Assembly (NCBI GenBank): GCA_029881255.1
Contig: JAOUMY010000004.1
Coordinates: 85,313 to 149,312, forward strand
Reading direction: 5' to 3'
DNA: 64,000 bases
Source of the DNA: Gammaproteobacteria bacterium
Lineage (GTDB): Bacteria > Pseudomonadota > Gammaproteobacteria > S012-40
This document shows positions 8,094 through 17,633 of the stretch, piece by piece. Made by a program: the position numbers and the translations under genes. Below the pieces are notes generated by a model, which saw only the letters and a list, made by a program, of their open reading frames with translations, was not told where the DNA came from and made no database searches. Numbering within the stretch: position 1 is the stretch's first letter; the number at the start of each line of letters is the position of its first letter.

Positions 8094-9308
8094 ATGAAAG
8101 ATTTGCACAGGATACTACTTCACAATCTGATGATTATCTGTCTCATTTGTGGAACGACTTCTACCTTCGCCAAAAGCGGTATTGGACTGGGAGTAGCTTC
8201 AGAATATGCCTATGACAACAATATTAAACGAGTCAATACGAACAAAGAAGAAGCGCTGATCTTGTTGGCCAAGCCCACTGTCGGATTGCAACTTGATATC
8301 GGTAAATTTTCGCTTACGGCTGCCGGTCATGGTGTCTTCGCTTATGACCAATTGGGCTCAGGGGATGATTATGAGGATTTAGCGGCTACTGGAGCGCTGG
8401 CTTGGAAAGCGAATCGTTATCATGGCATGACGATCGAATATTTGTATTCAGACGCTCATATTCCGCGTGGTACCCTGGAAGCTTTTTTGCCGCCAACCGC
8501 ACCACTTGAATACGAGTTCACGCAAATTGGGTCAGGTAAATTATCATTTCCTATATATAAAGATAGTTATGACTTGCATTTAGGTGGTGGCTATGCTGAA
8601 AAACGCTACTTCGGTGCAATAACTACAAGCAGAAATCGTAATCAAGTTTTCGTCGAACCTGAGTTGCGCTATCGGTATTCGGGGAAAACCTCGGCTGTGT
8701 TCGGCTACAGGATCAATGATGTCAAAATGCTTGATCAAGCACCAGTGACTAATTTAAACCTCTTTTCTCAATCCGGGTATATAGGTGCTAGGTGGTTAGC
8801 AACGGGTAAATCGCAAAGTCATGCGTTGATAGGATATGAATTTGCTCATGCGTATAATGATGCTAATGGTCGAGATGACAATTCCGGCAAGTTCAAAATT
8901 GACGTAGCCGCACAATGGAGACGAAAAAGTTTCAGTACGGTTGTGCTCAAACTAAAACGTGAATCACAAAGCAGTGAACTATTTGGAGTCGGCTACTTAG
9001 TAAAGTCCGATATCACAGGCAATTGGATTCATAAATTGACAAATCACTGGGGCCTGGATGCGGGTTCGACACTTTATATGCTAGAAGCTCTTGATAAGCC
9101 AAGAAAGTTAGGTGGCGAGTTTTTTGTTAGAGAGATAGGTGGCGAGTTCTCGGTTAGAACGGGCTATGACAGGACTTGGATTGGATTTGGAATTCGTACG
9201 AGTTTCTATTATCGCCTCGGGATAACTGACTTACTTTCCTGGAAGTTTGATCCGACAAGACATTTCACAGCGTACAAAATTGCGCTTGAGGCTAGACTGT
9301 CTATATAA
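8094..9308 (+). CDS. Outer-membrane beta-barrel protein of the polysaccharide locus (EpsL/VpsM-like)
   Basis: A 404-residue protein with a signal peptide (hydrophobic residues 8-22, cleavage near STFA-KS). It then has repeated amphipathic beta-strands with aromatic girdles throughout and ends RLSI. Length and pattern fit the putative beta-barrel porin 2 type found in exopolysaccharide loci. There it is thought to form the outer-membrane exit channel or assist export. It heads the first polysaccharide cluster. The start ATG at 8094 has only a distant AGAGGAAAG. The family call rests on layout and context, not on a diagnostic motif. Confidence 0.65.
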   Translation: MKDLHRILLHNLMIICLICGTTSTFAKSGIGLGVASEYAYDNNIKRVNTNKEEALILLAKPTVGLQLDIGKFSLTAAGHGVFAYDQLGSGDDYEDLAATGALAWKANRYHGMTIEYLYSDAHIPRGTLEAFLPPTAPLEYEFTQIGSGKLSFPIYKDSYDLHLGGGYAEKRYFGAITTSRNRNQVFVEPELRYRYSGKTSAVFGYRINDVKMLDQAPVTNLNLFSQSGYIGARWLATGKSQSHALIGYEFAHAYNDANGRDDNSGKFKIDVAAQWRRKSFSTVVLKLKRESQSSELFGVGYLVKSDITGNWIHKLTNHWGLDAGSTLYMLEALDKPRKLGGEFFVREIGGEFSVRTGYDRTWIGFGIRTSFYYRLGITDLLSWKFDPTRHFTAYKIALEARLSI

Positions 9309-9418
9309 CAAGACAGGAAGTAGTATCCACAATATTGCCGTACACAAGTCCTGTTTTCTCATTCGGGTATAACCCGGTGGTCCCAAAATAGGTAGCCGCA
9401 CAATTCTTCGCTTTCTTA

Positions 9419-9465
9419 TATCCCAGTGGATAAACTGGCCTGTGGATTGCTGTTTAACTGGGATA
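9419..9465. repeat. 47-base stem-loop upstream of the glycosyltransferase gene
   Basis: TATCCCAGT (9419-9427) is the exact inverse of ACTGGGATA (9457-9465). Inside it, TAAAC (9431-9435) pairs with GTTTA (9452-9456). Fourteen pairs form with a 3-base bulge. No T-run follows, so it is not a standard terminator. Confidence 0.55.
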
Positions 9466-9505
9466 GCTATCTACTCATAGGTATCCGGATCGAAAGGAAG
9501 GTACT

Positions 9506-10444
9506 TTGGAACAACATCAGGATATCAAGTTTAGTATCGTCATCCCCACATATAATCGTGCACAACTAATCGCAAAAACATTACGTAGCGTAAAAAATCA
9601 GAGCTACTCGAATTTTGAAGCAATTATCGTTGACAATTGTTCTACGGACAATACTCATGAGGTCTTGTTGCCTTTTCTGGAAGATAAACGATTTAGATAC
9701 ATTCGAAATGATAGAAACTATGAACGCGGCTATTCGCGCAATGTTGGAATGAGTGTCGCAACGGGTGACTACCTGACGTTGTTGGATTCAGATGATTTAG
9801 TGAGTGATAATTTTCTACAGAGTGCTGCAAACTACATTGTAAACAATTCTTATGATATTTTTCATAACCTATACGTGATGATGAATGGACGGGACGAAAT
9901 TATCTATAAATATTCTTTTCCTCCGGTCGAAAAGGCCATACCAAGTATAGCAGAAGGTAATTTTCTTTCTTGTATAGGTGTGTTCATTTCAAAGAAAATA
10001 TATAGTTTTTATCGGTTTGATGTTGAGAATGATATAACTGGCGTCGAAGACTGGGATTTCTGGTTGCGAATTTTGGCTGTATATCCACTGGGCCGGATAG
10101 AAGAGGTAAATTCCTTTATTATTGATCATGCCGATAGAACGGTTAGAGACATTGGACTTGCAAACTCAGTTCTAGCAAAGAAAAATACTGTGATTGCGAA
10201 AATCGTAGCTGATCGGAATCTTCACGAAACCTATGGCAGTTATCTTGATCGGATGTACGCGTGTACATATTTGTATGCGGCGAGTCTTGCAAACGACAAT
10301 CATGAAGTTAACGTTGCTTTAGCTAGTTTGCTGAAGGCGGCGTTAAAGGACTGGAGAATGATTTTTACCAAGCGGTTTCTGGTTATAGTCGCTAAGGCAT
10401 TTTCATTAAGTCACATTATTTGGCAGAAGGAAAAAGTCTATTAG
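9506..10444 (+). CDS. Family 2 glycosyltransferase
   Basis: Transfers a sugar from a nucleotide donor during repeat-unit assembly at the cytoplasmic face. Residues 8-110 are the GT-A fold: FSIVIPTYNRA, the nucleotide-binding VDNCSTDNT and the metal-binding LLDSDD. GVEDWDFWLRI (about residue 180) holds the acceptor-side ED that precedes the catalytic base region. The start is TTG at 9506, with AAAGGAAGG 5 bases before it; no upstream ATG fits. The last 29 bases overlap the end of the convergent flippase gene. Donor and linkage are unknown. Confidence 0.85.
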   Translation: MEQHQDIKFSIVIPTYNRAQLIAKTLRSVKNQSYSNFEAIIVDNCSTDNTHEVLLPFLEDKRFRYIRNDRNYERGYSRNVGMSVATGDYLTLLDSDDLVSDNFLQSAANYIVNNSYDIFHNLYVMMNGRDEIIYKYSFPPVEKAIPSIAEGNFLSCIGVFISKKIYSFYRFDVENDITGVEDWDFWLRILAVYPLGRIEEVNSFIIDHADRTVRDIGLANSVLAKKNTVIAKIVADRNLHETYGSYLDRMYACTYLYAASLANDNHEVNVALASLLKAALKDWRMIFTKRFLVIVAKAFSLSHIIWQKEKVY

Positions 10445-11903
10445 TTAGTCCGTTGAGATAAGGTATCTGCCTCGTAATCGGGCGTATTACCTCTATGTCG
10501 AGCAGCCGCGTCTTGATTAGTATGTAATAAGAAATACACAAACAAACTACTCCCTGTAAGAACAACACAAAGATGTTACCCGAAATCGGCAGTATCGAAT
10601 AGAGCGAAGCCGGTGCTATCGCAGACGCTAGTGCGATTAGCGTAATTCTCTTCACATCAAAGTATTCCAAAATACGACATTCCAACGTTTTGCACGATAG
10701 ATAAAGCAAAACGGCAATTTGCACGGTTCCGGAAATTACGGTTGCAATTGCTGAACCTACGATGCCGATCTCCTTGATGAGAAAGTAGTTAAGGATGATG
10801 TTTAGCAGGAGGCAGGAAAACACGACCAGGCTAATTCGCTTAGTACGGGAAGCGACCAGTAAAATGTCGGAAAATTCGTTTATTTTGAGAAGTATCAGCA
10901 AATTGTATACGAAAAATACCGGAACAGACTGCTCGTACTTTGATGTTAAATATGCAGTAATGATCGGCGTTGAGAAGATTAGAATAAATATTACGCCGGG
11001 ATAGACCAGCGCCGCTGTGGTTAGGATGGCACGGCGCTTCAAGTCTACAATGGTCCGAAGTTTGCTTTCTGCATAGAGGCTCGATAACTCCGGTAAAAGT
11101 ACTGTTGCTATAGATGCATACACATTGGCAACAAAGGGGATGAATATTGCACCGGCATGATAGTAGGCATAATTCCTGACCGAAGACATCAGACTTACCA
11201 TTACCTCATCTGAAGTGAGAAAAAGATAGCTGAATAAGCCGGAGATTGCATAAGGAATACCGATTTTGAGCATTCTTCTGGCTAAGTCAGGATCAAATCG
11301 TGAAGGCTGCAATACTTCCTTTGGCAGTAGTAGAAACGCGAATACAAAATGTACGACTGACCAGGCAAGTAGCAATACGAATATTGTAGTGAGTGAATAG
11401 AAAACATGTATGGCTACAAAAAGCAGTACGATTCGAAGCACTGCTGGTAGGAAGTTGGATATAACCGCTCTTTTGATTAATCCATAATTGATTAGAGTGG
11501 CGTAGACTACTGAGAACGGAATATCAAACAGTAGACAGGCGCAGTATATCTTCAATAAATAGGAGAGTTGAGGGTTGTCAAAATGCACTGAGACGAGATC
11601 AGATACTAGGAACACGGTAAGCGTCGCCAGCATTCCTGATATAAAGCATATGCTGATACTGGTTTTGAAAATCGAAGCACCCAAAGTCTCGTTGCGGGAA
11701 TAGAAGATATATATCACCGAGGAAAGCCCAAGATAGAAAAAGCTGGCAACTGAGGTGGTAATTAGTAGTCCTTGTCCATAGATACCGTAATCGACGACGC
11801 TCATATAGCGGACAAGGAAAGGAACAGTTAGTACATGAATTATACCCATGCCGATATTGGCAGTGGTAAGCAACAACACCTTATTGGTTCTTGTTGTTTT
11901 CAT
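10416..11903 (-). CDS. Wzx-like polysaccharide flippase
   Basis: A 495-residue polytopic protein with about 12-14 hydrophobic segments, as expected for a Wzx/MATE-like exporter that flips lipid-linked repeat units across the inner membrane. The N terminus (TANIGMGIIHVLTVPFLVRY then YGIYGQG) is typical of the family. The frame extends upstream to 12074, but that would overlap the next gene. The ATG at 11903 has AAGGA just before it and starts right ahead of the first membrane segment. It is the only minus-strand gene between the early sugar genes, and its end overlaps the glycosyltransferase by 29 bases. Confidence 0.85.
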   Translation of the reverse strand: MKTTRTNKVLLLTTANIGMGIIHVLTVPFLVRYMSVVDYGIYGQGLLITTSVASFFYLGLSSVIYIFYSRNETLGASIFKTSISICFISGMLATLTVFLVSDLVSVHFDNPQLSYLLKIYCACLLFDIPFSVVYATLINYGLIKRAVISNFLPAVLRIVLLFVAIHVFYSLTTIFVLLLAWSVVHFVFAFLLLPKEVLQPSRFDPDLARRMLKIGIPYAISGLFSYLFLTSDEVMVSLMSSVRNYAYYHAGAIFIPFVANVYASIATVLLPELSSLYAESKLRTIVDLKRRAILTTAALVYPGVIFILIFSTPIITAYLTSKYEQSVPVFFVYNLLILLKINEFSDILLVASRTKRISLVVFSCLLLNIILNYFLIKEIGIVGSAIATVISGTVQIAVLLYLSCKTLECRILEYFDVKRITLIALASAIAPASLYSILPISGNIFVLFLQGVVCLCISYYILIKTRLLDIEVIRPITRQIPYLNGLTNRLFPSAK

Positions 11904-12014
11904 GTCTTCCTTGTGAAAAATACGGGCGGTAATATGAAATATCTTGACGACTAAAATGATTAATACTTTAGAATTTTGTGAAAATATAGTCGCACGGCGC
12001 AAGAGGAGTGCTTT

Positions 12015-12968
12015 ATGAAACAGCGGGTTTTGATAACGGGAGGCACAGGCTTTCTGGGAAGGCATCTTGCGCATGCGCTCAAGAATGATTATGAGGTGTT
12101 TTTAGGCGCGAGAAACAATAAACAAAACTCTGTTGCGGCTCGTATAACGGGTTGTGAAGTCATGCCACTCGATATATGCAATATGGAATCTGTGCGTGAT
12201 GCTGTTATAGAGTCCAGGCCTGATATTATCATACACGCTGCAGCGACAAAATTTGTGGATCTCTCCGAAAAGTTTCCCATGGAGTGTATCGATGTTAACG
12301 TAACCGGATCGCAAAATGTGATTCGGGTAGCGGTTGATAAAGGTGTAAAGTCAGTCATTGCTGTTTCGACGGACAAGGCAGCACCTCCAGTAAGGAATAC
12401 ATATGGAATGAGTAAGGCGCTGATGGAAAGGGCTTTCTGTTCTATGCATGGTAAAACTGCAACTAAGATGATGTGCGTACGTTATGGAAACGTCGCCTGG
12501 TCAACAGGATCTGTGTTACCGATTTGGAAAAGCATGTGGGAAAAGGAAAAGCTTATTGGTTCCACTGGCCCGGAAATGACTCGATTTTTTTTCACCGTAA
12601 ATGACGCCGTGAATCTAGTGAAAACTGCTATGGAAAACATTGATAGATTTGGAGGGATGGTATTATCAAGAGAGATGAAAGCTGCCAAAGTTGAAGATAT
12701 TCTCAATGTCTGGATGGAGGAATACGGTGGCAGATGGGAAAAAATTCAAGGCAGACCGGGTGAAAGAAATAATGAATATCTAGTAGGTGAGCTTGAATTG
12801 GCATATACCCGAAAAATTAAGTTAAATAATATTATGCATTATGTCATTTCATTTAATGATAAATCCGATACTGCCCTCGAAGATGTTGTGACATCAGATA
12901 ATGCACCACGTATGAACAGGGACGATATCCTACACATTTTGAACGCCGTTCCAGAAGAGATTGTGTAA
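12015..12968 (+). CDS. NAD-dependent sugar-nucleotide dehydratase/epimerase (CapD/PseB-like)
   Basis: A short-chain dehydrogenase/reductase-fold enzyme of the Polysacc_synt_2 group, which includes UDP-GlcNAc 4,6-dehydratases. Residues 9-15 form the NAD loop GGTGFLG. STDK at 118-121 gives Asp120 and Lys121, and YGMSK gives Tyr130 and Lys134, the catalytic set of inverting dehydratases. RYGNV and the following TRFFFTVNDAV are also family features. At 317 residues it matches the short soluble PseB type rather than long membrane CapD. AGAGG precedes the ATG. The nucleotidyltransferase gene starts directly after its stop. Confidence 0.82.
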   Translation: MKQRVLITGGTGFLGRHLAHALKNDYEVFLGARNNKQNSVAARITGCEVMPLDICNMESVRDAVIESRPDIIIHAAATKFVDLSEKFPMECIDVNVTGSQNVIRVAVDKGVKSVIAVSTDKAAPPVRNTYGMSKALMERAFCSMHGKTATKMMCVRYGNVAWSTGSVLPIWKSMWEKEKLIGSTGPEMTRFFFTVNDAVNLVKTAMENIDRFGGMVLSREMKAAKVEDILNVWMEEYGGRWEKIQGRPGERNNEYLVGELELAYTRKIKLNNIMHYVISFNDKSDTALEDVVTSDNAPRMNRDDILHILNAVPEEIV

Positions 12969-13646
12969 ATGAAAATCCAACATGCGGTCATATTGGCTGC
13001 GGGTAGAGGGAAACGTATGTTCCCACTAACTGAAGTTGTCCCAAAACCCATGGCTCCGATCGATGGTACGACGCTGATCGCAAAAGGTATAGAAAATATT
13101 TTGAAGTATATTCCGCATGTACATATCACTGTTGGATACAAAAAGTCTATGCTTGCCAAGCATGTCATCGAACTTGGCGTTTCTTCCGTGATCAATACAG
13201 AGGGAAAATCAAACTCCTGGTGGATTTTCAACACATTGCTTTCGAATATTGATGAACCGATATTTGTTTTGACATCAGACAATATCATTGAACTCGATTT
13301 CTCATTGCTGGAGCGAAGCTACTATGCGCTCGGTGAGCCAGCTTGTATGCTGGTACCCGTCAAGCCCATTTCTGGTTTGGAGGGAGACTACATTTCCCAC
13401 GCAAACAATATAGTCACGGGTCTCGATAGGTCAACTCCAACTCCAATCTATTGTTCCGGCGTACAAATTGTACATCCAAGAAAGGTTGGTGAGTTCGTAA
13501 AGAATGAGGGTGATTTTAATGATGTTTGGCGAGCACTGATTAGCAAAAAACAGCTTTATGTCTCAGACGTATATCCGAAGGAGTGGATATCAATTGATAC
13601 TGTTGAGCAACTGGAAAGTGTACAGGGAAAACGTACTTCTGGTTGA
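12969..13646 (+). CDS. Sugar-phosphate nucleotidyltransferase
   Basis: A 225-residue NTP-transferase that should activate a sugar-1-phosphate (or similar) to an NDP/CDP-sugar. AVILAAGRGKRM (residues 6-17) is the nucleotide loop and PKPM holds the conserved Lys. LTSDN (about residue 100) stands at the metal site, and the end carries WISIDTVEQLE. The ATG abuts the stop of the dehydratase (TAAATG), so translation is coupled and the two enzymes probably act in one sugar-donor pathway. The sugar is not known. Confidence 0.8.
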   Translation: MKIQHAVILAAGRGKRMFPLTEVVPKPMAPIDGTTLIAKGIENILKYIPHVHITVGYKKSMLAKHVIELGVSSVINTEGKSNSWWIFNTLLSNIDEPIFVLTSDNIIELDFSLLERSYYALGEPACMLVPVKPISGLEGDYISHANNIVTGLDRSTPTPIYCSGVQIVHPRKVGEFVKNEGDFNDVWRALISKKQLYVSDVYPKEWISIDTVEQLESVQGKRTSG

Positions 13647-13852
13647 ACTTTGGGTAAGAGAATCTAGAGACGTGAAAGCATGAGTAAAATAGTGAGTATG
13701 CCTAAGTTCGCTATAGAACAAAGTCAGTTTTTCGAGACATTCGAGAAGCATATCTCGGATAGAAAATTGTCTGTATTTCCTCGCCGACTATTTATAATTA
13801 AAATGATCCAAAACAGATCAATGTGTCGAGTATCGAAACAGCTGAGTTTGAA

Positions 13853-15820
13853 ATGTGTGGTATAGCTGGATTTTTAGATAGACGACTATCATACAAACAT
13901 CCAGAAAGTGTGCTGGAAACGATGGCGTCCCGCATGAATTACCGTGGGCCTGACGATCGTGGAGTCTGGTTCGAAAAAGCATCCGGAGTAGGTTTTTCTC
14001 ATACTCGACTTTCTATTCAGGATGTAAGCGCACAGGGCCATCAACCTATGCATTCCACCTCGCAGCGATACACGATCACCTATAATGGAGAGATTTACAA
14101 CGCACCGGAACTCCGTGACGATTTGTTGAAATCCGGTATGCAATTTCGAGGGCGCTCGGATACGGAGGTTATACTTGCTCTTGTTGAGGTCTACGGATTA
14201 AGGCGCACGCTGGAACTTGTCAATGGAATGTTCGCCTTCGCCCTCTGGGATAGCCACAACAAAACACTATCGTTAGCACGAGACAGAGTTGGGATTAAGC
14301 CTCTCTATTATGGGTGGGTAAATGATGTTTTTCTTTTCGCTTCTGTTTTAAGTGCGATTGAGTCGATACCGTCATTTGGAGCTGAAATCGATCATGGCGC
14401 TCTAGGGCTGTTTTTCAGATTCAACTATGTTCCCGATCCATACTCGATTTATGAAAACATTCACAAGTTATTACCGGGTAGGGTGCTCACTCTGCGTCAA
14501 AGCGATACGCAGTCGACAATGAGTGTGCCGGAATGCTACTGGAATTTGCCAAAACGGGATGAACAAACATGCGAAAACGTGAGTGCTGAGATAGCTGTAA
14601 CCCAGCTAGATGAGCTACTAGGCGACGCCGTCGCCAAGCAGATGCTTTCTGATGTACCTGTAGGTGCTTTTCTGTCAGGAGGTATAGATTCCTCTGTAGT
14701 GGTTGCACAGATGCAGAAACATAGCCACCACTCTGTGAAAACGTTTTCCATCGGGTTTGAAGATAGTCGGTTTAACGAAGCTGAACAGGCCGCGATAATC
14801 GCGAATGTACTTGGTACGGATCACACTGAGGCTTATGTGAGTGTGCAGGATGCGATTGATGTGATTCCATCTCTAACTGGCATATACGACGAACCTTTCG
14901 CGGATACGTCTCAGATTGGGATGTATTTGGTGTCAAAACTGGCGAGTGACAGTGTTTCTGTGTGTCTATCGGGTGATGGGGGGGATGAACTATTCGGTGG
15001 ATATAACCGGCATATCGTTGGAGACGATTTGTGGCGACTAAAAAATAGAATACCTAGCACATTTAGGCAGGTTATCGCGCGAGGTTTAAGCAGTATATCC
15101 CCCCAGACCTATAATAGTCTGGGAGATATTTTTGACGGCGTGCTTCCGATGAGAGCCAGATTTAATTCGCCCGGAGATAAGTTACACAAACTTTCTCGAG
15201 TGTTGTCAACCAGTACTCCATGGGAGATGTATCAATCTCTCGTTTCTCAGTGGCACAATCCCGTGCAGCTAGTCTCAGGAATGGGAAATCCCGAAGTAAT
15301 GGCCGACCAGCATTCGATATTCGCAGATAGCGGTACGATAGGCGAGGCTATGATGAGAATGGATTTGCTGACTTATTTGCCGGGGGATGTGTTGACGAAG
15401 GTTGACCGCGCAAGCATGGCTTTCAGTTTGGAGGCTAGAGTGCCATTGCTCGATCACCGTATAATTGAATATGCAAATAACATTCGTATGGATTTGAAAG
15501 TGTCTCGCGGTCAGGGTAAATGGTTGTTGAGAAAAGTTTTGCAAAAGTATGTGCCGCTAAACCTCTTCGAAAGGCCCAAAATGGGTTTTGGCGTACCTGT
15601 AGAACAATGGTTGCGTTCCGAGTTGAGAGATTGGGCTGAGTCATTACTCGATCCTGTCAAATTGCAACAACAGGGTTTTATAGACCCTGTACCGGTTCAG
15701 AAAGTGTGGAAGACACATCTTTCAGGTAAGGCGAATCACTATCTGGACATATGGAGCATATTAATGTTTCAAAGCTGGCTGGAAGAACGCCAGAATTCTA
15801 ATACGGCTACGTTTCAATAA
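13853..15820 (+). CDS. asnB: Asparagine synthase-type amidotransferase in polysaccharide locus
   Basis: A 655-residue glutamine-dependent amidotransferase. The start is set at 13853 so that the protein begins MCGIAG: Cys2 is the class II glutaminase nucleophile and must follow Met1. The glutaminase domain spans about residues 2-210 (RGPDD, NGEIYN, RSDTE). The synthase domain has the ATP loop SGGIDSS at about 276-282 and CLSGDGGDELFGG further on. AsnB paralogues are common in exopolysaccharide loci, where they may amidate uronic acids or act as ordinary asparagine synthase. No strong ribosome site precedes it. The role in polymer modification is inferred from position. Confidence 0.88.
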   Translation: MCGIAGFLDRRLSYKHPESVLETMASRMNYRGPDDRGVWFEKASGVGFSHTRLSIQDVSAQGHQPMHSTSQRYTITYNGEIYNAPELRDDLLKSGMQFRGRSDTEVILALVEVYGLRRTLELVNGMFAFALWDSHNKTLSLARDRVGIKPLYYGWVNDVFLFASVLSAIESIPSFGAEIDHGALGLFFRFNYVPDPYSIYENIHKLLPGRVLTLRQSDTQSTMSVPECYWNLPKRDEQTCENVSAEIAVTQLDELLGDAVAKQMLSDVPVGAFLSGGIDSSVVVAQMQKHSHHSVKTFSIGFEDSRFNEAEQAAIIANVLGTDHTEAYVSVQDAIDVIPSLTGIYDEPFADTSQIGMYLVSKLASDSVSVCLSGDGGDELFGGYNRHIVGDDLWRLKNRIPSTFRQVIARGLSSISPQTYNSLGDIFDGVLPMRARFNSPGDKLHKLSRVLSTSTPWEMYQSLVSQWHNPVQLVSGMGNPEVMADQHSIFADSGTIGEAMMRMDLLTYLPGDVLTKVDRASMAFSLEARVPLLDHRIIEYANNIRMDLKVSRGQGKWLLRKVLQKYVPLNLFERPKMGFGVPVEQWLRSELRDWAESLLDPVKLQQQGFIDPVPVQKVWKTHLSGKANHYLDIWSILMFQSWLEERQNSNTATFQ

Positions 15821-15834
15821 TGGCATGAAAGTAA

Positions 15835-16020
15835 TTGAAAAGCGAAAAAAATTTACCGATAGAGTCCGTTAGAGGGTTGGCAGCGTTTGCAGTTGCAACG
15901 TCCTTTACTTTGCTACTCACGGCATTTATGTACCGATACATAGAGAAACGGTTTCGAACAAAACCTCAGTCAGCAACTGTCTCGGCTAGCACACCAGAAA
16001 ATGTACGTCGAAATTCTTAG
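15835..16020 (+). pseudogene. Acyltransferase-3 (OafA-like) remnant with internal deletion
   Basis: An open frame of 61 codons from TTG at 15835. It begins like the N terminus of family 3 membrane acyltransferases (PIESVRGLAAFAV, the usual LRGLAAxxV motif). It continues directly into what resembles the last transmembrane helix of the same family (FTLLLTAFMYRYIEKRF, as in SyrxIExPF). About 300 residues between these ends, including the catalytic His region, are missing. I read it as a deletion scar of an O-acyltransferase that once modified the polysaccharide. It might instead be a new small single-pass protein. Its end overlaps the convergent phosphatase-like gene by 4 bases. Confidence 0.55.
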
Positions 16021-17423
16021 ATGTTAACAGCTCTGTGCATATAGGCTGGCGGTTTTATTGCGTAGTTAGCCAGTAAAGCAGGAGCGATATCTAATGTGGA
16101 AATTTGAGGGCGTTCTTTTGTTCCAGGGCTGTTAGGTTCGTATATAGCGAGGCTTCCTTGCGGTATATGATAGGCATTTGCGTTGCACATCTCCTCAATT
16201 TTCGTATTTTTCAGTCCTATTGCATCGAAACTATAAGACTGTTTGTTAATAGACAAAGCGCTCTTACTTAGATCTAGGTTAGGGTGACCAAAATCCAGGC
16301 TGAACAGATTTTCAGACGAGCGGCGAAATGACAATGGTTCACCGTTAATGAGAAATTGTAAAAGTGATCTTTCGAGTTTGTTGGCTTTGTCTGCGGCAAC
16401 CTTAAAGCTGTAATTAGGGCTCATCGCAGGCGCACGGCTCCAATCCTCCGCATTTAGTCCTAACACATTAAATAGTTTTTTTGGGTCGTGTAATAGGAGC
16501 TGCGTTTCTATCCGTCGCGGTGTAGTCGCGGCCTGTCCCATGCTTGATGTAAGCCATAGGCTGTATCCGGGGTTTTGATGCACAAAATTCATCAGAGATC
16601 TTAAAAAACCATCTAACGTGTGCATGACAAATTCTATTTCACGGGCATAGTGATGCTGCCATTCGTTAGGGTAAACGGATTGCTCATAGTCTTCGGGAAA
16701 GGCCGCTGCCCAGAACCGATGCATGGTTGAGGCAACATGATTTGTAAAGAATGTAACAAAATCCGGTTTATTTGATTTGAGTTGTTTCATAAAAATATCA
16801 AAGGCAAGTACACTCTGCATGGTGCGCCGACGTACTTTTCTTCTGCTGTTTAACATTTCTGTTGCTAACTGTGATCCTACTTTGGCAAGAGACCTGGTGG
16901 TGATGCCCAGGGAAGGAAGTTTCGCGACAACGTGTGCCGCTGCGGAGATTGGAATGCCACGCGATACGTTCATTGATGAGGATTGTACCATGCGTAAGTT
17001 GAAGGCTTGAAATGTGTTTAGACTTTTGGGGTGACAATCGACACCTTTGGAAAATGTATCGGGAACATAAAAATCGTAGTCATCGATATTGGTCGGCAGT
17101 GGATATGAATGCAGACTGCCAAATACGCCGGTCCGAATACCGCTTTCCGCAAGTATTTGCCATACGGGGCGATAGGCACGGTTAGCCTCTGTCAGATCAT
17201 CCCCTAAATCGGATATCAGATGTGTCCTGTCATTCACTCCTCGGTGAAGTGAGGGCCATGTTTTCCACGGACTCAATGAGGTTTCATCTTCTGTATAGGT
17301 TTCATATTGTCGACTCTGTGTGAGCAAATGCGCCAAAGTTGATTGAGGATAGCGATCACAATAGAAATCGAGGATACGCCACGGTATCTCATTGCACTCG
17401 AAGAGTATGATTTTTTTGTCCAA
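16017..17423 (-). CDS. Alkaline-phosphatase-superfamily protein
   Basis: A 468-residue protein resembling type I phosphodiesterase/nucleotide pyrophosphatase members of the alkaline phosphatase superfamily. The N terminus reads IILFECNEIPWRIL, and TSLSPWKTWPSLHRGV at about residues 48-63 corresponds to the nucleophile region. FFTNHVASTMHRFW (about 224-237) supplies metal-type His residues. It has no signal peptide, which suggests a cytoplasmic enzyme. Such proteins occur in other surface-polysaccharide loci, with unknown substrates. Several metal ligands are not obvious, so activity is uncertain. It is divergent from the GT4 gene, with 210 bases between the starts. Confidence 0.65.
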   Translation of the reverse strand: MDKKIILFECNEIPWRILDFYCDRYPQSTLAHLLTQSRQYETYTEDETSLSPWKTWPSLHRGVNDRTHLISDLGDDLTEANRAYRPVWQILAESGIRTGVFGSLHSYPLPTNIDDYDFYVPDTFSKGVDCHPKSLNTFQAFNLRMVQSSSMNVSRGIPISAAAHVVAKLPSLGITTRSLAKVGSQLATEMLNSRRKVRRRTMQSVLAFDIFMKQLKSNKPDFVTFFTNHVASTMHRFWAAAFPEDYEQSVYPNEWQHHYAREIEFVMHTLDGFLRSLMNFVHQNPGYSLWLTSSMGQAATTPRRIETQLLLHDPKKLFNVLGLNAEDWSRAPAMSPNYSFKVAADKANKLERSLLQFLINGEPLSFRRSSENLFSLDFGHPNLDLSKSALSINKQSYSFDAIGLKNTKIEEMCNANAYHIPQGSLAIYEPNSPGTKERPQISTLDIAPALLANYAIKPPAYMHRAVNI

Positions 17424-17633
17424 TTACGTTTAGACCCCTATAAAGAAGATTCGACCGCTAAACGTTTCATCGGTTAGATGGCGAAAATTCTTTAGTTATT
17501 TGATAGATATACCGCTGAGGGATGGCAGATGCTTCTACGGCAGACAAATTGCTAGGGTGGGGTATTGGCAAAACGAAAGTGTATTCAAAATGTTATGTTT
17601 GAAATGAAAGAGCGAAGTCGATAGCTCGCAGAA

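Noticed and set aside
13680-13865. A 61-codon frame before asnB
   Set aside because: Overlaps the true asnB start, has no recognisable product and no strong ribosome site; likely chance.
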